Shown one piece after another: positions 62,346 through 64,000 of a stretch of DNA of 64,000 nt; within the stretch, counting starts at the first letter, position 1, and each line of letters begins with the position of its first letter. The position numbers and the translations under genes are program-made. Under the pieces are notes generated by a model that was given only the letters and a program-made list of their open reading frames with translations, had not been told where the DNA came from and made no database searches. This DNA comes from Pseudomonas sp. BN411 (lineage in GTDB: Bacteria; Pseudomonadota; Gammaproteobacteria; Pseudomonadales; Pseudomonadaceae): contig NZ_SSOM01000019.1 of NCBI RefSeq assembly GCF_029871235.1, forward strand, positions 99,166 through 163,165, given 5' to 3'.

Positions 62346-62381
62346 CCGGGCCTCTCTTCTATATATAGGTGCGAGGCCCGG
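62346..62381 (+). terminator. Hairpin between gcdH and the CoA-transferase gene
   Basis: CCGGGCCTC (62346-62354) and GAGGCCCGG (62373-62381) form a stem with an 18-base AT-rich loop (tcttctatatataggtgc), followed by tccttttg. It may partially terminate gcdH transcription or set the ratio with the downstream gene. Confidence 0.55.
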
Positions 62382-62407
62382 GTCCTTTTGCGAACCCAGG
62401 TGATCCC

Positions 62408-63631
62408 ATGGCTGGCGCTCTCTCCCATATCCGTGTGCTCGACCTCTCCCGCGTGCTGGCTGGCCCCTGGTCCGGCCAGATCCTCGCGGACCTGGGGGCC
62501 GAGGTAATCAAGGTCGAACGTCCGGGCTCCGGCGACGACACCCGTGCTTGGGGGCCGCCCTTCCTCAAGGGCGCCGATGGCCGGGATACCAGCGAGGCCG
62601 CGTATTTCCTCTCGGCCAACCGCAACAAGCAGTCGGTGACCGTCGACTTCACACGTCCCGAGGGCCAGAAGCTGGTTCGCGAGCTGGCGGCGAAGTCCGA
62701 CATCCTCATCGAGAATTTCAAGGTGGGTGGCCTGGCGGCCTATGGGCTGGACTATGAGTCGCTGAAGGCCATCAACCCGCGCCTCATCTATTGCTCGATC
62801 ACCGGTTTCGGCCAGTTCGGTCCCTATGCCAAGCGTGCCGGTTACGACTTCATGATCCAGGGGCTGGGTGGTCTGATGAGCATCACCGGTCGCGCTGATC
62901 AGGAAGAGGGGGCCGGTCCGGTCAAGGTCGGCGTGGCGCTGACCGACATTCTCACTGGGCTCTATTCCTCCGTGGCCATGCTGGCTGCTCTCACTTCTCG
63001 GGACATCAGCGGCAAGGGACAGCATATCGACATGGCGCTGCTCGACGTGCAGGTGGCTTGTCTCGCCAACCAGGCGATGAACTACCTGACGACGGGCAAT
63101 CCGCCCCGGCGTCTGGGTAACGCCCACCCGAACATAGTGCCGTATCAGGATTTTCCGACTGCGGACGGGGATTTCATCCTCACCGTGGGTAACGACAGCC
63201 AGTTCCGCAAGTTTTGCGAGGTCGCCGGTCATCGGGAGTGGGCGGACGACCCGCGTTTTTCAAGCAACAAGGCGCGAGTGGCGCACCGTGCCGAACTGAT
63301 TCCGATGATTCGCCAGGCCACCGTCTTCAAGACTACGGCCGAATGGGTGAGTGCATTGGAGGAGGTCGGCGTGCCCTGTGGGCCGATCAACGACCTGGCG
63401 GCGGTATTCTCCGATCCCCAGGTGCAGGCGCGCGGCCTTCGCGTCGAGCTGGAGCATCCCCTGGCCGGCGTGGTGCCGCAGGTGGCCAGTCCGCTGCGCC
63501 TTTCCGAAACGCCAGTGGAGTACCGCATGCCGCCGCCGCTTCTCGGCGAACACACCCAGGAAGTGTTGCAGCGCGTACTGGGCCTGGCTGCGGAGCAGGT
63601 GGAAGCCTTGCGCAAGGCGGAAGTCATCTAG
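62408..63631 (+). CDS. gcdG: CaiB/BaiF-type (class III) CoA-transferase, probable glutarate CoA-transferase
   Basis: 407-residue class III CoA-transferase, homodimer with interlocked chains. It begins MAGALSHIRVLDLSRVLAGPWSGQILADLGAEVIKVERPGSGDDTRAWGPPF. It then has NKQSVTVDFTRPEGQKLVRELAAKSDILIENFKVG, YDFMIQGLGGLMSITG, and the catalytic-Asp region GKGQHIDMALLDVQVACLANQ. Beside gcdH it should activate glutarate with succinyl-CoA (GcdG). Ribosome site near the start is weak (AGGTGATCCC), so expression may depend on coupling to gcdH. Confidence 0.93.
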   Translation: MAGALSHIRVLDLSRVLAGPWSGQILADLGAEVIKVERPGSGDDTRAWGPPFLKGADGRDTSEAAYFLSANRNKQSVTVDFTRPEGQKLVRELAAKSDILIENFKVGGLAAYGLDYESLKAINPRLIYCSITGFGQFGPYAKRAGYDFMIQGLGGLMSITGRADQEEGAGPVKVGVALTDILTGLYSSVAMLAALTSRDISGKGQHIDMALLDVQVACLANQAMNYLTTGNPPRRLGNAHPNIVPYQDFPTADGDFILTVGNDSQFRKFCEVAGHREWADDPRFSSNKARVAHRAELIPMIRQATVFKTTAEWVSALEEVGVPCGPINDLAAVFSDPQVQARGLRVELEHPLAGVVPQVASPLRLSETPVEYRMPPPLLGEHTQEVLQRVLGLAAEQVEALRKAEVI

Positions 63632-64000
63632 CCCTTCTTATATAGGTACGAAAGGCGTGCTGAAGATACTTTCAAAAAAGTGTTGACGGCAGATTCTGCA
63701 TCCCTATAATGCGCCCCACTTCCGGCGCAATCGCCAAACAAAACTCCTTGTAGATCAACGAGTTAAGTGTTTGGAGAAAGTGCTGGAAGGGTTCGCTTCG
63801 CAAGGTTCGCCACTGGCGAATGAGGCTGAATCGGAGGTGTTGACAGCGGGTTTGAACGCTGTAGAATGCGCCTCCCGCTGACGAGAAGAGTGAATCGGAT
63901 CGGAAGCGCAAGCGGTTGAGTAGAAACGAAAATTTCGAAAAACAGCTTGACAGCAAGAACGGCTAGCGTAGAATGCGCGGCCTCGGTTGAGACGAAAGAC
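63632..64000. promoter_or_regulatory. rRNA-operon-type promoter region with three tandem promoters
   Basis: No gene. Three strong sigma-70 promoters point rightwards. P1 has TTGACG at 63683-63688 and TATAAT at 63705-63710. P2 has TTGACA at 63840-63845 and TAGAAT at 63862-63867. P3 has TTGACA at 63947-63952 and TAGAAT at 63969-63974. All have 16-base spacers and a GCGC-type discriminator directly after the -10 (atgcgcc, atgcgcc, atgcgcg), the mark of stringently controlled rRNA/tRNA promoters. A/T-rich upstream tracts resemble UP elements (63670-63681, 63921-63945). The rRNA operon would begin after the window. Confidence 0.85.

Overview
This 64 kb window is chromosomal DNA from a Pseudomonas close to the P. 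aeruginosa lineage. It is GC-rich and densely coding. The gene order from the left end (znuBC-zur-znuA, nrdJab, thrB, polA, ersA, engB, two cytochromes c, dsbA, an EEP phosphatase, a diguanylate cyclase, marC, ampDh2, kinB-algB, a DUF1328 gene, wrbA, gltP) is the one I know from P. aeruginosa PAO1. Some islands differ from that order: a DASH-type photolyase, a globin-coupled c-di-GMP enzyme with an Aer-like receptor, and a MalT-like regulator with DUF1329/DUF1302 genes. Species cannot be fixed from the sequence alone. All identifications rest on reading motifs and remembered family features; no database search was run.

Layout. 1-4 kb: end of a GMC oxidoreductase, then the zinc regulon, with divergent zur-znuC-znuB and znuA around a Zur-box-like palindrome. 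4-8.5 kb: split B12-dependent ribonucleotide reductase (nrdJa/nrdJb), homoserine kinase and a DUF2782 protein. 8.5-14 kb: polA, the sRNA ErsA behind an AlgU-type promoter, engB, cytochromes c and dsbA. 14-20 kb: EEP phosphatase, GGDEF enzyme, convergent DASH photolyase, marC-ampDh2. 20-24.7 kb: kinB-algB, and divergently from algB a sigma-54-type promoter with two upstream palindromes leading to a run of very small membrane-protein genes. 24.7-31 kb: wrbA, gltP, a SpmA/SpmB-like Gate protein, a DUF5924/DUF2914 protein and a GNAT acetyltransferase. 30.4-34.7 kb: oxygen-sensor-like operon (globin-PAS-GGDEF-EAL followed by an Aer-like MCP) and a small hypothetical. 34.9-44.3 kb: transporters (BASS, Na/Pi, CitMHS, AEC), an SDR, an AraC regulator, TerC and GFA proteins, and a small exported repeat protein. 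44.5-48.3 kb: exported DUF4105-like protein, a DUF2388 pair and a DUF1127 pair. 48.6-53.3 kb: acetyl-CoA hydrolase/CoA-transferase and the pntAA-pntAB-pntB transhydrogenase. 54-60 kb: MalT-like regulator with DUF1329/DUF1302. 60-63.6 kb: glutarate catabolism (gcdR, gcdH, CoA-transferase). 63.6-64 kb: three tandem strong sigma-70 promoters of rRNA-operon type, pointing out of the window.

Between genes there are several families of extragenic palindromes: five copies of one REP/REPIN family, one classical Pseudomonas REP pair, and at least three other inverted-repeat families. No REP-associated transposase, insertion sequence, prophage, CRISPR array or tRNA was seen. The most interesting material is the algB-adjacent sigma-54 unit, the globin/c-di-GMP/aerotaxis operon, the palindrome upstream of the DUF1302/DUF1329 operon, and the DUF4105 gene that lacks a standard start codon.
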